Source: Pseudomonadota bacterium (lineage in GTDB: Bacteria > Pseudomonadota > Alphaproteobacteria > Acetobacterales > Acetobacteraceae). From it: 5,589 bases of DNA. The notes beneath the pieces are model-generated. The model made no database searches. It had not been told where the DNA came from and worked only from the letters and a program-made list of their open reading frames with translations. The position numbers were made by a program, and so were the translations under genes. Positions 4,952 through 5,589 of the stretch are shown here, piece by piece (within the stretch, counting starts at the first letter, position 1; each line of letters starts with the position of its first letter). The DNA lies in contig JAJXSZ010000202.1 in NCBI GenBank assembly GCA_021784255.1, positions 1 to 5,589 on the forward strand. Reading direction: 5' to 3'.

Positions 4952-5589
4952 ATGGCCGTGCTGAGTTCGAGTTACGTGAGCGGAACCTCGGAGGTGCCGC
5001 TGCTGGGACGGACCATCGGCGAGCAACTGCAGGCGACCGCGGCGGCCTATCCCGACCGCGAGGCGCTGGTGGTGCGCCAGCAGGGCATCCGCTGGACCTG
5101 GCGGGAACTGGCGGCCCGGGTCGATGCCGTGGCGGCGGGCCTGCTGGCGCTGGGCCTGGAGCCAGGCGACCGCGTCGGCATCTGGTCGCCCAACAATGCC
5201 GAATGGGTGCTGACGCAGTTCGCCACCGCCAGGGCCGGAATGATCCTGGTCAATGTCAACCCGGCCTACCGGCTGACCGAGCTGGAATACGCGCTGAACA
5301 AAGTCGGCTGCCGCGCGCTGGTGACGGCGACATCCTTCAAGACCAGCGACTACGCGGGGATGCTGCGCACCCTGGCGCCGGAAATCGACGGTTGCGCGCC
5401 GGGACGCCTCGCCGCCCGGCGCCTGCCGCAGCTCGCGATCGTCGTGCAGATCGGCGGCGACAGCCTGGCCGGCGCCTTTCGTTTCGAGGCGCTGGCGAGG
5501 CTCGGCGGCGAGGCGGAGCGGGCACGGCTCGCGGCCCTGGCGACGACGCTGCAATTCGACGACCCGATCAACATCCAGTTCACGTCCGG
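4952..5589 (+). CDS. AMP-forming acyl-CoA synthetase (AMP-binding/ANL family, ACSF2-like), N-terminal part
   Basis: This is the first 212 residues of an acyl-CoA synthetase, which activates a carboxylic acid, usually a medium- or long-chain fatty acid, with ATP and CoA for degradation or lipid use. Seen: SYVSGTSEVPLLGRTIG at 7-23, typical of the ACSF2-like branch; YPDREALVVRQQGIRWTWREL at 33-52 in two adjoining blocks; GDRVGIWSPNNAEWVLTQ at 72-89; AGMILVNVNPAYR at 95-107; ELEYALNKVGCRALV at 110-124; and FKTSDY at 129-134. The window ends at DDPINIQFTS-G, the opening of the ATP-binding P-loop motif (TSGTTGxPK). The catalytic core and C-terminal lid (about 350 more residues in the family) lie outside, so substrate range and integrity cannot be judged. 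The gene has a strong ribosome binding site and no nearby plus-strand partner upstream; it is divergent from the PEP-CTERM gene. Confidence 0.93.
   Translation, partial: MAVLSSSYVSGTSEVPLLGRTIGEQLQATAAAYPDREALVVRQQGIRWTWRELAARVDAVAAGLLALGLEPGDRVGIWSPNNAEWVLTQFATARAGMILVNVNPAYRLTELEYALNKVGCRALVTATSFKTSDYAGMLRTLAPEIDGCAPGRLAARRLPQLAIVVQIGGDSLAGAFRFEALARLGGEAERARLAALATTLQFDDPINIQFTS

Noticed and set aside
4916..5583. Minus-strand open frames opposite the acyl-CoA synthetase
   Set aside because: They have no conserved motifs, while the plus strand encodes clear ANL-family motifs with a strong ribosome binding site.

Overview
The window looks like ordinary chromosomal DNA from a very GC-rich alphaproteobacterium, most likely in the Rhodospirillales/Acetobacteraceae area. 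This rests on the strong G/C bias at third codon positions, a BamE lipoprotein gene lying head-to-head with a ubiquinol-cytochrome c chaperone gene (a pairing I associate with Alphaproteobacteria), and an ATCase gene followed directly by a dihydroorotase-like gene. The lineage is inferred from gene content and not proven. I see no rRNA, tRNA, CRISPR array, insertion sequence or phage gene.

Left part, minus strand (about 1-1817): three tightly packed genes are read right to left. They are bamE (outer-membrane assembly lipoprotein), pyrB (aspartate carbamoyltransferase catalytic chain) and the start of a pyrC-like gene that leaves the window at base 1. The bamE-pyrB gap is 4 nt and pyrB and pyrC overlap by 8 nt, so one transcript with translational coupling is likely. 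The pyrC-like protein has lost the metal-binding HxH pair and two substrate-binding residues of dihydroorotase. It is therefore probably a non-catalytic partner of ATCase, like the PyrC' proteins of Pseudomonas.

Middle, plus strand (about 1998-4050): a divergent 180-bp intergenic region separates bamE from a three-gene plus-strand cluster. This cluster holds a ubiquinol-cytochrome c (bc1) assembly chaperone, a beta-hydroxyacid dehydrogenase of the 3-hydroxyisobutyrate dehydrogenase family whose start overlaps the chaperone stop, and a small exported tetratricopeptide-repeat protein 32 nt downstream. The cluster converges on the next gene with only 19 nt between stops.

Right part (about 4070-5589): a minus-strand gene encodes an exported PEP-CTERM protein that probably belongs to the choice-of-anchor R group. 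It implies an exosortase elsewhere in the genome. A 195-bp divergent intergenic region with an unusually AT-rich island and a short palindrome separates it from a plus-strand AMP-forming acyl-CoA synthetase. That gene is cut by the window edge inside its ATP-binding P-loop motif.

Most of the window is housekeeping. The points most worth a second look are the degenerate dihydroorotase next to pyrB, the PEP-CTERM gene with its AT-rich upstream region, and an AT-rich T7-containing pocket inside pyrB at the carbamoyl-phosphate-binding motif. I did not find convincing evidence of a new multi-gene system.
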